Source: Catellatospora sp. TT07R-123 (GTDB lineage Bacteria > Actinomycetota > Actinomycetes > Mycobacteriales > Micromonosporaceae). Taken from it: DNA of 64,000 nt. The notes under the pieces are model-generated. The model had not been told where the DNA came from. It saw only the letters and a list, made by a program, of their open reading frames with translations, and searched no databases. The DNA lies in NCBI RefSeq assembly GCF_018327705.1, contig NZ_BNEM01000002.1, forward strand, positions 1,984,001 through 2,048,000, written 5' to 3'. The translations under genes and the position numbers were made by a program. Below are positions 35,860 through 45,921 of this stretch, in pieces (positions within the stretch are counted from its first letter, which is position 1; each line of letters opens with the position of its first letter).

Positions 35860-37317
35860 TCAGGCGGTGCGGCGGAGCAGGGCCAGGAACATGGCGTCCG
35901 TGCCGTGCCGGTGCGGCCACAGCTGCACCGTCGGCCCGTCCCCCAGCCCCGGCATGCCCGCGGGCAGCGCGGCCCGCGCGTCCACGAACTCCACGTCCAG
36001 CCCGGACCGGCGCACCGCCTCGGTGACGCTGACCTGCGTCTCCACCAGATGCGGCGAACACGTGACGTACGCCACCAGCCCGCCGGGCCGGACCGCGCGC
36101 AGGGCCGCGCCGAGCAGTTCCCGTTGCAGCTTGGTCAGCGGCGGCAGATCCGACGGCTGGCGCCGCCAGCGCGACTCCGGCCGCCGCCGCAGCGACCCCA
36201 GCCCGGTGCACGGCGCGTCGACCAGCACCCGGTCGAAGCCGCCCTCGGGCAGGTCCCGGTCGCTGCCGACGCTGCGCCCGTCGGCGCACAGCACGGTGGC
36301 GGGCAGGTTGCGTACGGCGTTGGCGACCATGTTGGCACGGTGCTCGGTGACCTCGACCGCGGTCAGGTGGGCGCCGCGCTGGGCGCCCAGCGCCGCCAGC
36401 AGCCCCGCCTTGCCGCCGGGCCCGGCGCACAGGTCGAGCCACCGCTCGTCGCGCCCGTCCAGCGGGGCGTCGGTGAGCGCGGCGGCCACGAGCTGGCTGC
36501 CCTCGTCCTGTACGTGCGCCCGCCCGGTCTTGATCTCGACCAGGTCGCCCGGCGAGCCACCGGGCAGGTACACCGCGTACGGCGAGAACGCACCCGGCTG
36601 CCCGCCGACCTGGTCGGCCAGTTCGGCCGCGTCGGCGCGCCCCGGCCGGGCGCACAGGTGCACCTCGGGCCGGTCGTTGTCGGCCGACAGCATCCGCATC
36701 GTCTCGCCCAGGTCGCCGCCGAGCGCCTCCCGGAACGCCCGGACGATCCACTCGGGGTGGTAGCCGGTGACCGACAGGTGGCCGATCGGATCCTCGGCCT
36801 CGGCCGGGGCCACCTGCTCCAGCCAGGTGTCCAGGTCGCGTTCGGTGATGCGGCGCATGACCGCGTTGGCGAAGCCGGCCGCGCCCGGCGCGACCGAGCG
36901 CACCAGGTCGACCGTCGAGGCGACGGCGGCGTGCGCGGGCACCCGGGTGTGCAGCACCTGGTATGCCCCCAGGCGCAGCGCGTCGCGGGCGGGCGGGTCG
37001 ATCCGGGACACGTCCCGGTCGGCGGCCGCCGCGATGATCAGGTCGAGGGTGCCCCGGGTGCGCAGGGTGCCGTACGTCAGCTCGGTGGCGAACGCGGCGT
37101 CCCGGCCGAACAGCCCCGCGTCGCGCAGCAGCGACGGCAGGATCAGGTTGGCGTACGCGTCGTCGCGGTGCACCGCCAGCAGCGCCTGGTACGCGGTCAT
37201 CCGCGCCGGGTCGTGCGCGGGCCGTCCGGCGCGCGGGCCGCGCCCCGCCTGGCTGTCGCGGTCGTGCCGGGGCGGGTGCCCCGACGAGTTCGCGCTTCCT
37301 CCACGGAAACCTGTCAC
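35860..37317 (-). CDS. rsmB: 16S rRNA (cytosine-967-C5)-methyltransferase
   Basis: Methylates C967 of 16S rRNA. 485 residues: a basic N-terminal stretch, a NusB-like RNA-binding domain (about 38-175), and a C-terminal Rossmann methyltransferase with [14 protein letters not shown] for S-adenosylmethionine. The two cysteines of the m5C mechanism lie in [15 protein letters not shown] and VTCSPH. It starts at a GTG overlapping the fmt stop (GTGA); the first 38 residues are low-complexity and a downstream ATG ([10 protein letters not shown]) could be the true start. The order def-fmt-rsmB-rpe is the usual actinobacterial one. Confidence 0.95.
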   Translation of the reverse strand: MTGFRGGSANSSGHPPRHDRDSQAGRGPRAGRPAHDPARMTAYQALLAVHRDDAYANLILPSLLRDAGLFGRDAAFATELTYGTLRTRGTLDLIIAAAADRDVSRIDPPARDALRLGAYQVLHTRVPAHAAVASTVDLVRSVAPGAAGFANAVMRRITERDLDTWLEQVAPAEAEDPIGHLSVTGYHPEWIVRAFREALGGDLGETMRMLSADNDRPEVHLCARPGRADAAELADQVGGQPGAFSPYAVYLPGGSPGDLVEIKTGRAHVQDEGSQLVAAALTDAPLDGRDERWLDLCAGPGGKAGLLAALGAQRGAHLTAVEVTEHRANMVANAVRNLPATVLCADGRSVGSDRDLPEGGFDRVLVDAPCTGLGSLRRRPESRWRRQPSDLPPLTKLQRELLGAALRAVRPGGLVAYVTCSPHLVETQVSVTEAVRRSGLDVEFVDARAALPAGMPGLGDGPTVQLWPHRHGTDAMFLALLRRTA

Positions 37318-38240
37318 GAGAAGCTGTCCTCCGTACCGACCCGCACACCGCGGGCCCAGTCCACCGCCGACATTGCCTTCTTGCCCGCCGCCCGGACCTC
37401 GCCCAGCGCCAGCGGGGTGGTCGCGGTGCCCACGAGCACGCGCTTCTTCTCCACCAGCAGGTCACCGGGCTTGAGCGCGGGCGCGTCCGGCGCGGGCGCC
37501 GCCGGTCCGAGCTTGACCCGCTCGCCCCGGAACGTGGTCCACGCGCCCGGGGCGGGCGTGGTGGCCCGGATGCGCCGGTCGACGGCGAACGCGGGCTCGT
37601 CCCAGCGCACCTCGGCGTCCTCGACCGTGATCTTCGGGGCGAGGGTGACGCCGTCGGCGGGCTGCGGCACCGCGCGGGCGCTACCGGCCTCGATCGCGTC
37701 GAGCACGGTCACCAGCAGGCCCGCACCGTCGACGGCCAGCCGGGCGAGCAGGTCGCCGGAGGTGTCGGCGGGACGGATCGCCGCGGTGAGGGTGCCGTAG
37801 ACCGGGCCGGTGTCCAGGCCCGCTTCGAGCTGGAACACCGAGGCGCCGGTGATCTCGTCGCCGTGCCATACGGCGTGCTGCACCGGTGCCGCGCCGCGCC
37901 AGGCGGGCAGCAGCGAGAAGTGCAGGTTGACCCAGCCGTGCGCCGGGATGTCGAGGGCGGCCTGCGGCACCAGCGCGCCGTACGCGACGACCGGCACGCA
38001 GTCGGGCGCCAGCTCGCGCAGGCGCTCCTGGAACTCGGGCTCGCGCGGGCGCTGCGGGGTGAGCACCTCGATCCCGCGCTCGTCGGCCCACGCCGCGGCG
38101 TGCGAGCGGACGAGCTGGCGGCCGCGCCCGGACGGGGCGTCGGGGCGGGTGACCACGGCGAGCAGTTCGTGGCCGGACGCCGCGATCGCGTCCAGGGAGG
38201 GCAGGGCCACCTCGGGGGTGCCCGCGAAGACGATGCGCAT
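37314..38240 (-). CDS. fmt: methionyl-tRNA formyltransferase
   Basis: Formylates initiator Met-tRNA using 10-formyltetrahydrofolate. The 308 residues begin [16 protein letters not shown] and include [20 protein letters not shown], with the catalytic Asn/His region, and a C-terminal tRNA-binding domain. It lies 4 bases after def and overlaps rsmB, so formylation and deformylation are co-expressed. Confidence 0.97.
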   Translation of the reverse strand: MRIVFAGTPEVALPSLDAIAASGHELLAVVTRPDAPSGRGRQLVRSHAAAWADERGIEVLTPQRPREPEFQERLRELAPDCVPVVAYGALVPQAALDIPAHGWVNLHFSLLPAWRGAAPVQHAVWHGDEITGASVFQLEAGLDTGPVYGTLTAAIRPADTSGDLLARLAVDGAGLLVTVLDAIEAGSARAVPQPADGVTLAPKITVEDAEVRWDEPAFAVDRRIRATTPAPGAWTTFRGERVKLGPAAPAPDAPALKPGDLLVEKKRVLVGTATTPLALGEVRAAGKKAMSAVDWARGVRVGTEDSFS

Positions 38241-38244
38241 CAGC

Positions 38245-38802
38245 TCACCGGCCCAGACCGAACGGACTCGGGGCGGCGTGCGGGGAGACCTTGACCACGG
38301 TCCGGGTGGGGTCGTACCACTCGGCGCGGCGGATGTCGCGCAGCGCGGTCTTGCGCACCTGGGTGTCGAGGCGGTCGATGAAGATGACGCCGTCGAGGTG
38401 GTCGGTCTCGTGCTGGATGCAGCGCGACATCAGGCCGGTGCCGACGATCTGGATCGGGTCGCCGCTCTCGGCGAAGCCCTTGGCGATGACGTTGGCGCGG
38501 CGCTTGGTGTCGTAGTAGAGCCCGGGGACGGACAGGCAGCCCTCGTCGCCGTCCATCTCCTCCTCGTCGGGGAAGTGCAGCACCGGGTTGATCAGGTGCC
38601 CGACCACGTCGTCGACGTCGAAGCTGAACACGCGCAGGCCCACGCCGATCTGCGGGGCGGCCAGGCCCACCCCTCCGGCGTCGCGCATGGTCTCGGTCAG
38701 GTCGCGCACGAGGGTGCGCAGTTCCTTGTCGAAGTCGACCACCTCGTCGGCGGGGGTGCGCAGCACCGGGTCCCCGAAAAGTCGGATCGGCTGAACGGTC
38801 AC
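38245..38802 (-). CDS. def: peptide deformylase
   Basis: Removes the formyl group from nascent proteins. The 185 residues have the three metal-site motifs [17 protein letters not shown] and QHETDHLDG, all intact. First gene of the def-fmt-rsmB operon; the 124 bases to the divergent small gene at 38927 must hold the promoters. Confidence 0.97.
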   Translation of the reverse strand: MTVQPIRLFGDPVLRTPADEVVDFDKELRTLVRDLTETMRDAGGVGLAAPQIGVGLRVFSFDVDDVVGHLINPVLHFPDEEEMDGDEGCLSVPGLYYDTKRRANVIAKGFAESGDPIQIVGTGLMSRCIQHETDHLDGVIFIDRLDTQVRKTALRDIRRAEWYDPTRTVVKVSPHAAPSPFGLGR

Positions 38803-38926
38803 AGGTGTCGTCTCCAGGGCGGGGCGGAAAAGGATGCCTGATCAGTCTACGGAGTGTCTGATGTCCGGCTGCGCCATCGGTCGCCCAGGGTTAACTTTGT
38901 CCCGTTTTCGACATAGGGAGGGCACC

Positions 38927-39217
38927 ATGGGATTCATTCAGATAATCGAGTACGAGACCGACCGCTTCAACGAGGTCGCGGCGCTGATGCAGGCCCGCGA
39001 GCAGGAGATGGACGGCCCCCCGCCGTTCAAGCTGCTGCGGGTGGCCCGCGACCGGGACAACCCGCGCCGCTACCTGACCATCGTCGAGTTCGACTCGTAC
39101 GAGGCGGCCATGGCCAACAGCGCCGATCCGCGGACCGGCGAGATGGCCGGGGCGATGGCGGCCCTGGTCGCCACGGGCCCGGTCTTCCACAACCTGGACG
39201 TGCTGCACGCGATCTGA
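38927..39217 (+). CDS. small ferredoxin-like alpha/beta protein of unknown function
   Basis: 96 residues, starting MGFIQIIEYETDRFNEVAAL, soluble and without a signal peptide. The pattern of a first strand, a helix, FKLLRVARDRDNPRRYLTIVEFDSYEAAM and a final strand resembles dimeric alpha/beta-barrel proteins such as the ABM monooxygenase fold. I cannot assign an activity. The ATG at 38927 has GGGAGG just upstream; an open frame upstream of it is not supported. It stands alone on the plus strand between def and priA. Confidence 0.7.
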   Translation: MGFIQIIEYETDRFNEVAALMQAREQEMDGPPPFKLLRVARDRDNPRRYLTIVEFDSYEAAMANSADPRTGEMAGAMAALVATGPVFHNLDVLHAI

Positions 39218-39302
39218 CGGGCCGGGTGGCGTCGGTGTCCCACCCCCGGAACCGCCGCCACCCGCTCGGGATCCAGATCGGATCCTCAGTACAACTTAGT
39301 CG

Positions 39303-41267
39303 TCATAGTTCATGTGGGTCAAGTTGGACCCGCACCGGATCGGGCGCCTTGCGCGCGCTGCGCACCCCCGCCGCCTCGTGCAGCGACCGGGCCAGTGCCA
39401 ACCCGGCGCCGCGCGCGGTGCGCAGCAGCATCCGCTCCTGCTGCTCGTCCACCGGCAGCGGGCCCAGCACCTGCACCGACTCCGGCAGCCGGGCCAGCTC
39501 GATCAGCTCTTCCACCGCCGCCGCGGTGCCGGTCAGGGTCGCCAGCCGCGCCGCGGGCGGGAATCCCAGCTCGCGCCGCTCCCCCAGCTCGCGCTCGGCC
39601 AGCCAGGCCGGATCCCAGCGCACCAGCGCCTGCACCGGCGTCAGCGAGCCCTCCGCCACCACCACGACCCGGCCGCCGCGCGCCGCCGGGCGGGCCAGCG
39701 CCGCCGCGTTGAACCAGCGCCGCGCCGCCTCCTCGGTGGCCCGCAGATCGGCGCGGGTCAGCAGCGCCCACGTGTCCAGCAGCAGCACCGCGCCGTAGCC
39801 GCCCGGCGCCACCGGCTCGGCCCCCGGCGTGGCGAGCACCAGCGACGCCTCATCGGGCACCTCCGCGAGCACCGCGTCGCGGCCCGACGTGCGCACGGGC
39901 ACCCCGGGCAGGGCCCGGCCCAGCTCCTCGGCGGTGCGGCGTACCCCCGTGACGGCCGCGCGCAGCCGGCGGCCGCCGCACCTCGGGCAGGTCCAGCCGG
40001 CCGCGGGCCGCGCGCACCACCGGCAGCTGGCCACCTGGCCCGAACCGCCCAGCGCCAGCGGCCCCGCGCAGTGCGCGCAGCGGGCCCGGTCGCGGCACTC
40101 CTGGCAGGACACCGACGGCACGTATCCCCGGCGGGGCACCTGCACCAGCACCGGCGCCCCGGCCGCCAGCGCCTCGCGCGCCGCCTGCCAGGCCAGGCTG
40201 GGCAGCCGGGCCGAGGTCGCCGCCGGATCCCGGGCCAGCTGGTTGTCGTCGGCCGCCTGCACCGCGGGCGCGGCCCGCCGCAGCTCGTCCCGGGTCGCCA
40301 CCACCTCCCGCGCCCAGCCCGTGGCCAGCAGCTGCTGCGCCTCCGCCGTACGCGAGAACCCGCCCACCAGCACCCCCGCGCCGGTCTGCTGCGCCCGCGT
40401 GAGCAGGACCTCCCGCGCATTCGGGTACGGCGAGCGCGGCTCCGCGTGCAGGTCGTCGCCGTCGTCCCAGACCGCCACCAGGCCCAGGTCCCGCACCGGC
40501 GCGAACGCCGCGGCCCGGGTGCCCGCCACGGCCGCGACCTCGCCCCGGCGCGCCTTCAGGAACCGCCGGTAGCGCTCGCCCGGCCCCAGCGCGGCCGTCA
40601 GCGCGACGTGCCGGTCCGGGCCCAGCAGCGCGGTCAGCGCGGCGTCCAGGCGGTCCAGGTCACGGGCGTCGGCGACCACGACCAGCGCGCCCCGGCCGCC
40701 GTGCAGCGTCGCGGCCACCGCCTCGGCCAGGCGCTGCGGCCACTGCTCACCCGGCAGCGCCGACCAGACCGCCCGGGGGGCGCGCCCCTCGGCCAGTCCG
40801 CGCAGGAGCGCCGCGCCGGCCGGGTAGCGGCTCCAGCCGCCGGGCTCGGGCAGCGCGGGCGGCGTCGGCACCGCGCCGGTCGCGGGCGTCTCCGCCTTGG
40901 CCTGGCGTGGCGGCACGGCCAGGCGCAGCACGTCGGCCAGGCTGCCGGCGTACCGGTCGGCGACGGCGCGGGCCAGGGTCAGCACCTGCGGGTCCAGCGC
41001 GGACTCGGCGGAGACGACCTTCTCCAGCCAGGCCAGCCTGCCCTCGTGCTCGGTGCGCCCGGCGCGCTCCAGGAGCCAGCCGTCGACGAGCTGGCCGCTG
41101 AAGCGGATCTTGACTCGCACGCCCGGCTGGGCGGAGTCGGCGAGCTCGGCCGGGACCAGGTAGTCGAAGGGGCGGTCCAGGTGCGGCAGCGGGACGTCGA
41201 CGCAGACGCGGGCGATGGGCAGCTCCGGGGCGGGCTGCCGTTCGCGTGGCGGTTTGCGTACGGTCAC
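39303..41267 (-). CDS. priA: primosomal protein N' (PriA), helicase-deficient actinobacterial form
   Basis: Replication-restart factor recognising stalled forks. The 654 residues contain the N-terminal 3'-DNA-binding domain (PLPHLDRPFDYLVP) and the paired-cysteine zinc module (C-x2-C repeats in CQECRDRARCAHC and CRWCARPAAGWTCPRCGG). The helicase core lacks GxTGSGKT: no Walker A lysine is present. The DEEH box reads DDGDDLH. ATP-driven unwinding is therefore not expected, as reported for other actinobacterial PriA. The GTG at 41267 (VTVRKPPRER) is chosen; sequence upstream of it is PAL-3 repeat. Confidence 0.92.
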   Translation of the reverse strand: MTVRKPPRERQPAPELPIARVCVDVPLPHLDRPFDYLVPAELADSAQPGVRVKIRFSGQLVDGWLLERAGRTEHEGRLAWLEKVVSAESALDPQVLTLARAVADRYAGSLADVLRLAVPPRQAKAETPATGAVPTPPALPEPGGWSRYPAGAALLRGLAEGRAPRAVWSALPGEQWPQRLAEAVAATLHGGRGALVVVADARDLDRLDAALTALLGPDRHVALTAALGPGERYRRFLKARRGEVAAVAGTRAAAFAPVRDLGLVAVWDDGDDLHAEPRSPYPNAREVLLTRAQQTGAGVLVGGFSRTAEAQQLLATGWAREVVATRDELRRAAPAVQAADDNQLARDPAATSARLPSLAWQAAREALAAGAPVLVQVPRRGYVPSVSCQECRDRARCAHCAGPLALGGSGQVASCRWCARPAAGWTCPRCGGRRLRAAVTGVRRTAEELGRALPGVPVRTSGRDAVLAEVPDEASLVLATPGAEPVAPGGYGAVLLLDTWALLTRADLRATEEAARRWFNAAALARPAARGGRVVVVAEGSLTPVQALVRWDPAWLAERELGERRELGFPPAARLATLTGTAAAVEELIELARLPESVQVLGPLPVDEQQERMLLRTARGAGLALARSLHEAAGVRSARKAPDPVRVQLDPHEL

Positions 41268-41326
41268 GCGCCTGTTCCTACCAGACGGCCCCGACGCCCG
41301 CCCACCTCCGCCACACCACTCGCCTC

Positions 41327-41389
41327 CCCCGCACGGCTGCGCGGGGCGCCCAAGACGCCTCCCCGCGCGGCCGCGCGGGGCGCCCAAGA
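41327..41389. repeat. 34-base GC-rich tandem duplication with palindrome
   Basis: A 34-base unit (41327-41360) is followed directly by a second copy (41361-41389), sharing GCGGGGCGCCCAAGA. The second unit contains the perfect 20-base palindrome CCCCGCGCGGCCGCGCGGGG (41361-41380). It lies in the 347-base priA-metK gap together with PAL-3 copy b and PAL-1 copy e. Confidence 0.8.
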
Positions 41390-41392
41390 TCC

Positions 41393-41456
41393 GTGCGCTT
41401 TCGGGGAAAGTGCTGGATCCCCGGCCAGGATTCGTGCACTTTCCCCGAAAGTGCAC
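41393..41456. repeat. PAL-3 inverted repeat, copy b
   Basis: 18-base arms (41393-41410 and 41439-41456), one mismatch, core CTTTCGGGGAAAG. The interior matches copy a across its length apart from a few substitutions and keeps GTGCTGGA and GGATTCGTGCA. It lies 125 bases upstream of the priA start. Confidence 0.92.
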
Positions 41457-41486
41457 GCATTGGCCGCGTGGGGGCAGGGGTTGAAA

Positions 41487-41551
41487 ATAGACGCTGGCCT
41501 ATCTGGGGGAGTCTCCGGCAGTCGGAGTCCTCCAGATAGGCCAGCGTCTAT
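41487..41551. repeat. PAL-1 inverted repeat, copy e
   Basis: 20-base perfect arms (41487-41506 and 41532-41551), core ATAGACGCTGGCCTATCTGG, with a further partly paired interior. It lies 63 bases beyond the metK stop. The right flank TGACAAGCGGGG matches copy c exactly. Confidence 0.93.
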
Positions 41552-41614
41552 GACAAGCGGGGAACGGGTGCGCGCGGACGGAGTGGTGACACTCCGGCCG
41601 CCGGGTGGAGCAGG

Positions 41615-42802
41615 TCAGCCGATGGCGGACTTCAGGTCGGCGACGCGGTCGGTGCGCTCCCAGGTCAGGTCGGGCAGCTCGCGGCCGAAGTGACCGTACG
41701 CCGCGGTCTGCTGGTAGATCGGGCGCAGCAGGTCCAGGTCGCGGATGATCGCGGCCGGGCGCAGGTCGAACACCTCGCCGATGGCCTTCTCGATCCGGTC
41801 GACCGGCACGGTCTCGGTGCCGAAGGTCTCCACGAACAGGCTGACCGGCTGCGCCTTGCCGATGGCGTACGCCACCTGCACCTCGCACCGCTCGGCCAGC
41901 CCCGCGGCGACCACGTTCTTGGCGACCCAGCGCATCGCGTACGCCGCCGAGCGGTCGACCTTCGACGGGTCCTTGCCGGAGAACGCGCCGCCGCCGTGGC
42001 GGGAGTAGCCGCCGTACGTGTCGACGATGATCTTGCGGCCGGTCAGGCCCGCGTCGCCCATCGGGCCGCCGATCTCGAACCGGCCGGTCGGGTTGACCAG
42101 CAGCCGGTAGCCCTCGGTGTCCAAGCCCAGGCCGTCGAGCTCCGGGGCGATGACGTGCTCGCGCACGTCCGGGGTGAGCAGCGACTCCAGCGAGATGTCG
42201 GGCGCGTGCTGCGACGAGACGACCACCGTGTTGAGGCGGACGGGCCGGAAGCCGTCGTACTCGATGGTGACCTGGGTCTTGCCGTCGGGGCGCAGATACG
42301 GGATCGCGCCGTCCTTGCGGGCCGCGGTGAGGCGGCGGGCCAGGCGGTGCGCCAGCGCGATCGGCAGCGGCATCAGCTCGGGCGTCTCGGAGCAGGCGAA
42401 GCCGAACATCATGCCCTGGTCGCCCGCGCCCTGCGCGTCGAGGGTGTCCGAGCCGCCGGTGCGCTGCTCCAGCGCGCTGTCGACGCCCTGCGCGATGTCG
42501 GGCGACTGCGAGCCGATCGACACGCTCACGCCACAGGAGGCGCCGTCGAAGCCCTTCTTGGAGGAGTCGTAGCCGATCGAGAGGATGGTGTCGCGGACGA
42601 TGGCCGGGATGTCGGCGTACGCCTGCGTGGTCACCTCGCCGGCCACGTGCACCTGGCCCGTGGTGATCAGGGTCTCGACGGCCACGCGGCTGCGCGGGTC
42701 CTGGCGCAGCAGCGCGTCCAGGATGCCGTCGCTGATCTGGTCAGCGATCTTGTCCGGGTGCCCCTCGGTGACCGATTCCGAGGTGAACAGGCGACGTGCC
42801 AC
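41615..42802 (-). CDS. metK: S-adenosylmethionine synthetase
   Basis: Makes S-adenosylmethionine from methionine and ATP. The 395 residues contain the family signatures [17 protein letters not shown] near the start, [12 protein letters not shown] and [19 protein letters not shown]. The GTG at 42802 gives [11 protein letters not shown]; the frame remains open upstream into the intergenic region. No SAM riboswitch is seen in the 148 bases up to coaBC. The product feeds BioA and the two methyltransferases in this window. Confidence 0.97.
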   Translation of the reverse strand: MARRLFTSESVTEGHPDKIADQISDGILDALLRQDPRSRVAVETLITTGQVHVAGEVTTQAYADIPAIVRDTILSIGYDSSKKGFDGASCGVSVSIGSQSPDIAQGVDSALEQRTGGSDTLDAQGAGDQGMMFGFACSETPELMPLPIALAHRLARRLTAARKDGAIPYLRPDGKTQVTIEYDGFRPVRLNTVVVSSQHAPDISLESLLTPDVREHVIAPELDGLGLDTEGYRLLVNPTGRFEIGGPMGDAGLTGRKIIVDTYGGYSRHGGGAFSGKDPSKVDRSAAYAMRWVAKNVVAAGLAERCEVQVAYAIGKAQPVSLFVETFGTETVPVDRIEKAIGEVFDLRPAAIIRDLDLLRPIYQQTAAYGHFGRELPDLTWERTDRVADLKSAIG

Positions 42803-42913
42803 TCGACTCTCCAATACTGCGATGGCTGACTGCGGCCAATGGTCTGTGCGGCCATGTGCGTCCTGGCCGAGAAGTCTAGTCAACGAGACCGGAACAGACA
42901 CGCATTGGGCGAC

Positions 42914-42932
42914 CCCGCGTCCGCAACGCGGG
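42914..42932 (-). terminator. hairpin after coaBC
   Basis: A 7-base GC stem, CCCGCGT/ACGCGGG, with a 5-base loop lies 19 bases beyond the coaBC stop codon on the minus strand. There is no T-run. It could terminate coaBC or shape the metK leader. Confidence 0.45.
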
Positions 42933-42950
42933 ACATTGAGCGATCTTTGT

Positions 42951-44144
42951 TCACAACAGCGCGGCGACGCGGTCCCAGACGGCGTCGGCGAGGTCTTCCT
43001 TGCGCTGCGACGGCAGGTCGACCCGGGTGCCGTCCGCGCCGAGGATCACCGCCTGGTTGTCGTCGGCGCCGAAGACCTTGTCGGTGCCGACCTCGTTGAC
43101 GACGATCAGGTCAGCCCGCTTGCGCTGCAGTTTTACGCCTGCGTGCGCAATGGCGTCGTGCGTCTCGGCGGCGAAGGCCACAAGCACCTGACCAGGGCGT
43201 TTGTTCGCCCCGATCTCGGCGGCGATGTCGGGGTTCACCGCGAGTTCGATGACGGGCACGGCACCGTCGTCCCGCTTCTTGATCTTCTGGTCCGCGTACA
43301 CGGCGGGGCGGAAGTCGGCCGGAGCCGCCGCCATCACGACCGCGTCGGCGTCGTGCGCGGCGGCCAGGACCGCCTCGCGCAGCTCGGCGGTGCTGCCCAC
43401 GCGCACCAGGTCCACCCCGGCCGGGGTGTCCAGGGCCACGTTGGCCGCGACCAGCGTCACCCGGGCGCCGCGGGCCACCGCGGTGCGGGCGAAGGCGTAG
43501 CCCTGCTTGCCCGAGGAGCGGTTGCCCAGGTAGCGCACCGGGTCCAGCGGCTCGCGGGTGCCGCCCGCGGTGACGACCACGTGCCGCCCGGCCAGGTCCG
43601 CGGCCGGCTGCGCGCCCCGGGCGAGCACCCGCAGCGCCACGGCGTAGATCTGCGCGGGGTCGGGCAGGCGGCCCTTGCCGGTGTCGACGCCGGTCAGGCG
43701 CCCGACTGCGGGCTCGATCACCACGGCGCCGCGGCGGCGCAGCGTGGCGACGTTGTCGGCGGTGGCCGGGTGCTCCCACATCTCGGTGTGCATCGCCGGG
43801 GCGAACACCACCGGGCACCGGGCGGTCAGCAGGGTGCTGGTGAGCAGGTCGTCGGCCAGCCCGTGCGCGGCGCGGGCGAGCAGGTCCGCCGTGGCCGGGG
43901 CGACCAGCACGAGATCGGCGGACTGCCCCAGCTTGACGTGCGGGACGTGCGGGACGTCGTCCCAGACGCCCGTGGCGACCGGCTGGCCCGACAGCGCCTC
44001 CCAGGTGGGGGCGCCGACGAAGCGCAGCGCGGCCTCGGTGGGCACCACGCGCACGTGGTGCCCGGACTCGGTCAGCAGGCGAAGCAGCTCACACGCCTTG
44101 TACGCGGCGATGCCGCCACTGACGCCCAACACGATCCGAGCCAT
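42951..44144 (-). CDS. coaBC: phosphopantothenoylcysteine decarboxylase / synthetase
   Basis: Two coenzyme A steps in one protein: CTP-dependent addition of cysteine to phosphopantothenate, then FMN-dependent decarboxylation. The 397 residues have the N-terminal flavin CoaC domain (1-180: [11 protein letters not shown] and the substrate clamp [13 protein letters not shown]) and the C-terminal CoaB domain (about 190-397, with [24 protein letters not shown]). It lies 10 bases after rpoZ in the gmk-rpoZ-coaBC operon. Confidence 0.97.
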   Translation of the reverse strand: MARIVLGVSGGIAAYKACELLRLLTESGHHVRVVPTEAALRFVGAPTWEALSGQPVATGVWDDVPHVPHVKLGQSADLVLVAPATADLLARAAHGLADDLLTSTLLTARCPVVFAPAMHTEMWEHPATADNVATLRRRGAVVIEPAVGRLTGVDTGKGRLPDPAQIYAVALRVLARGAQPAADLAGRHVVVTAGGTREPLDPVRYLGNRSSGKQGYAFARTAVARGARVTLVAANVALDTPAGVDLVRVGSTAELREAVLAAAHDADAVVMAAAPADFRPAVYADQKIKKRDDGAVPVIELAVNPDIAAEIGANKRPGQVLVAFAAETHDAIAHAGVKLQRKRADLIVVNEVGTDKVFGADDNQAVILGADGTRVDLPSQRKEDLADAVWDRVAALL

Positions 44145-44154
44145 GGACGGATGC

Positions 44155-44421
44155 TCAGGCCTCGCCGGTCGGCTCGGCCGTCAGCAGGCCGGCGTTGATC
44201 TCGCGCATCGCGATCGACAGCGCCTTCTCCTGCGGGGTGGTCTCCACCAGCGGGCCCACGTACTCCAGCAGGCCCTCGCCGAGCTGGCTGTAGTAGGCGT
44301 TGATCTGCCGCGCACGCTTGGCCGCGAAGATCACCAGGGCGTACTTCGACGAGGTCTTGTCGAGCAGCTCGTCGATCGGCGGGTTGGTGATGCCAATGGG
44401 ATCGGCGACGGTTCCAGCCAC
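44155..44421 (-). CDS. rpoZ: RNA polymerase omega subunit
   Basis: Small subunit that assists assembly of the beta-prime subunit. 88 residues, with [34 protein letters not shown] typical of actinobacterial omega. It sits between gmk and coaBC, as in mycobacteria and streptomycetes. Confidence 0.96.
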   Translation of the reverse strand: MAGTVADPIGITNPPIDELLDKTSSKYALVIFAAKRARQINAYYSQLGEGLLEYVGPLVETTPQEKALSIAMREINAGLLTAEPTGEA

Positions 44422-44457
44422 GGTGTCAATCCTTAGTCGTTGAAGTGTGCCGGTCGG

Positions 44458-45072
44458 CTAAATACGCGGACGCGCTGAGGCGAGGACCGGCGAACCGAGC
44501 AATCCTACCAACTCGTCCGCAGCACGCTCGAGGTAGTCGTTCACGACGGTCACGTCGAACTCCGACTCCGAGGCGAGCTCCTCATCGGCGTGCGCCAGGC
44601 GGCGGCGGATGGTGTCCGGGTCCTCGGTGCCGCGGCCGATGAGCCGACGGCGCAGCTCCTCCCGGCTGGGCGGGGCGAGGAACACCAGCTGTGCGTCGGG
44701 CATGGCGTCGCGGACCTGGCGCGCGCCCTGAAGGTCGATCTTGAGGAGGGTGGCGATCCCGGCCGACAGGCGGCCCTCCACCGCGGCCCGGGGCGTGCCG
44801 TAGAGGTTGCCGGCGAACTCGGCCCACTCCAGCAGCATCCCGCCGTCGACCAGGCGCTCGAACTCGGTACGGGAGACGAACGTGTAGTGCTTGCCGTCGA
44901 CCTCGTAGTCGCGCTTGCGGCGGGTGGTCACCGAGACCGACAGCCACACCCACGGATTGCGCTTGCGGATCACTTCGATGACGGCATCCTTGCCGACACC
45001 GGACGGACCGGACAGAACGGTGAGTCGGGCGGGCGCGGCCGCTCGTGCGGCGAGCGGTACGACGTCTTCCAT
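44458..45072 (-). CDS. gmk: guanylate kinase
   Basis: Phosphorylates GMP to GDP. 204 residues, P-loop GPSGVGKD near residue 25, followed by the GMP-binding segment [19 protein letters not shown] and the lid region. The ATG at 45072 ([10 protein letters not shown]) is used; a TTG two codons earlier is possible, and no ribosome-binding site is clear for either. It is the first gene of gmk-rpoZ-coaBC. The 318 bases to mihF hold two hairpins described separately. Confidence 0.95.
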   Translation of the reverse strand: MEDVVPLAARAAAPARLTVLSGPSGVGKDAVIEVIRKRNPWVWLSVSVTTRRKRDYEVDGKHYTFVSRTEFERLVDGGMLLEWAEFAGNLYGTPRAAVEGRLSAGIATLLKIDLQGARQVRDAMPDAQLVFLAPPSREELRRRLIGRGTEDPDTIRRRLAHADEELASESEFDVTVVNDYLERAADELVGLLGSPVLASARPRI

Positions 45073-45192
45073 TCTCAATTTCTACCCAATCGAGGAGTGG
45101 TCGTGGCAGCCGCCCCCCGGTGTCAAGGCTCACGTCACAGATCTGCCACACCGGCGAACGGGCCGAAAGGGTCCGTCACCGTCAGAAACGAA

Positions 45193-45225
45193 CCAGCGGC
45201 GCTGTCGATGCGACAGCGCCGCTGG
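45193..45225 (-). terminator. strong hairpin terminator after mihF
   Basis: Perfect 15-base arms (45193-45207 and 45211-45225) around a 3-base loop, followed on the minus strand by TTCGTTTCT. It lies 172 bases beyond the mihF stop and ahead of gmk. A second smaller 8-base stem (CCGGGCGC, 45307-45326) lies closer to mihF. Together they fill most of the 45073-45396 gap. Confidence 0.75.
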
Positions 45226-45396
45226 GCGACGATCCGTGGAACCTGGGGCCTTCACCCGAGGGCGTGTGAGACCACCCGGCTGGGGCTCCGAGGTTCCTTC
45301 GGCCCTCCGGGCGCCACGGCGCCCGGCTGGCCGGTCACCGCGGACGGTTGTCCTTCCGCGGCGGGGGGTTCAGCTCGGTACTGACGGTCCGACGGC

Positions 45397-45711
45397 TCAG
45401 GCCGCGAACTCGGCCAGCAGAGCCTTGCGCTGCTGGTCGCCCAGCCCACGCAGACGGCGGCTGTCGGCGATCTTCAGCTTCTCCATGATCTGCGTGGCCC
45501 GGATCTTGCCGATACCGGGGAGCGCCTGCAGCACGGCCGAAACCTTGAGCTTGCCGACGACGTCGTCGCCCTCGGCCCGGTCGAGCACGGCGGCCAGGGT
45601 CGTCTTGCCCTGCTTGAGCTGCTCCTTGAGCTCAGCGCGAGCCTTACGGACCTCCGCGGCCTTCTCCAGCGCGGCAGCGCGCTGCTCTGGGGTCAGTGAC
45701 GGGAGCGGCAC
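45397..45711 (-). CDS. mihF: actinobacterial integration host factor (mIHF)
   Basis: Nucleoid-associated DNA-bending protein required for L5-type phage integration in mycobacteria and for chromosome organisation. 104 residues: a long N-terminal helix (EQRAAALEKAAEVRKARAEL) and a helix-two-turns-helix DNA-binding domain with LQALPGIGKIRATQIMEKL. It lies between pyrF and gmk, its usual place. Its own promoter and a leader of about 150 bases precede it. Confidence 0.96.
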   Translation of the reverse strand: MPLPSLTPEQRAAALEKAAEVRKARAELKEQLKQGKTTLAAVLDRAEGDDVVGKLKVSAVLQALPGIGKIRATQIMEKLKIADSRRLRGLGDQQRKALLAEFAA

Positions 45712-45866
45712 CAGTTCTCCTCAGGTCCTCTTCCTCACGTCGACGGGATCGCCGACGCGTGTGGTGACACGCGCACCTCCCACCGGAAGGTTCGCATGGC
45801 ACCCGCCTCGCAGGTGAAACGCATGCGTGGCCACAGCCACGCAGGCAGATCAGCCCAGCGCCGGGA

Positions 45867-45895
45867 AACCTAGCGGTCGGAGGCGTTTTCGGCAA
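45867..45895 (-). promoter_or_regulatory. mihF promoter
   Basis: On the minus strand, -35 TTGCCG (45890-45895) and -10 TAGGTT (45867-45872) with a 17-base spacer, in the gap between pyrF and mihF. It would give mihF a 5' leader of about 150 bases, separate from the pyr operon. Confidence 0.6.
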
Positions 45896-45921
45896 CGTCA
45901 CCGCGCATGATCACGGAAAGG

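Noticed and set aside
42803-42950. SAM riboswitch before metK
   Set aside because: No recognisable SAM-I or SAM-II core; only a short GC hairpin belonging to the coaBC end.
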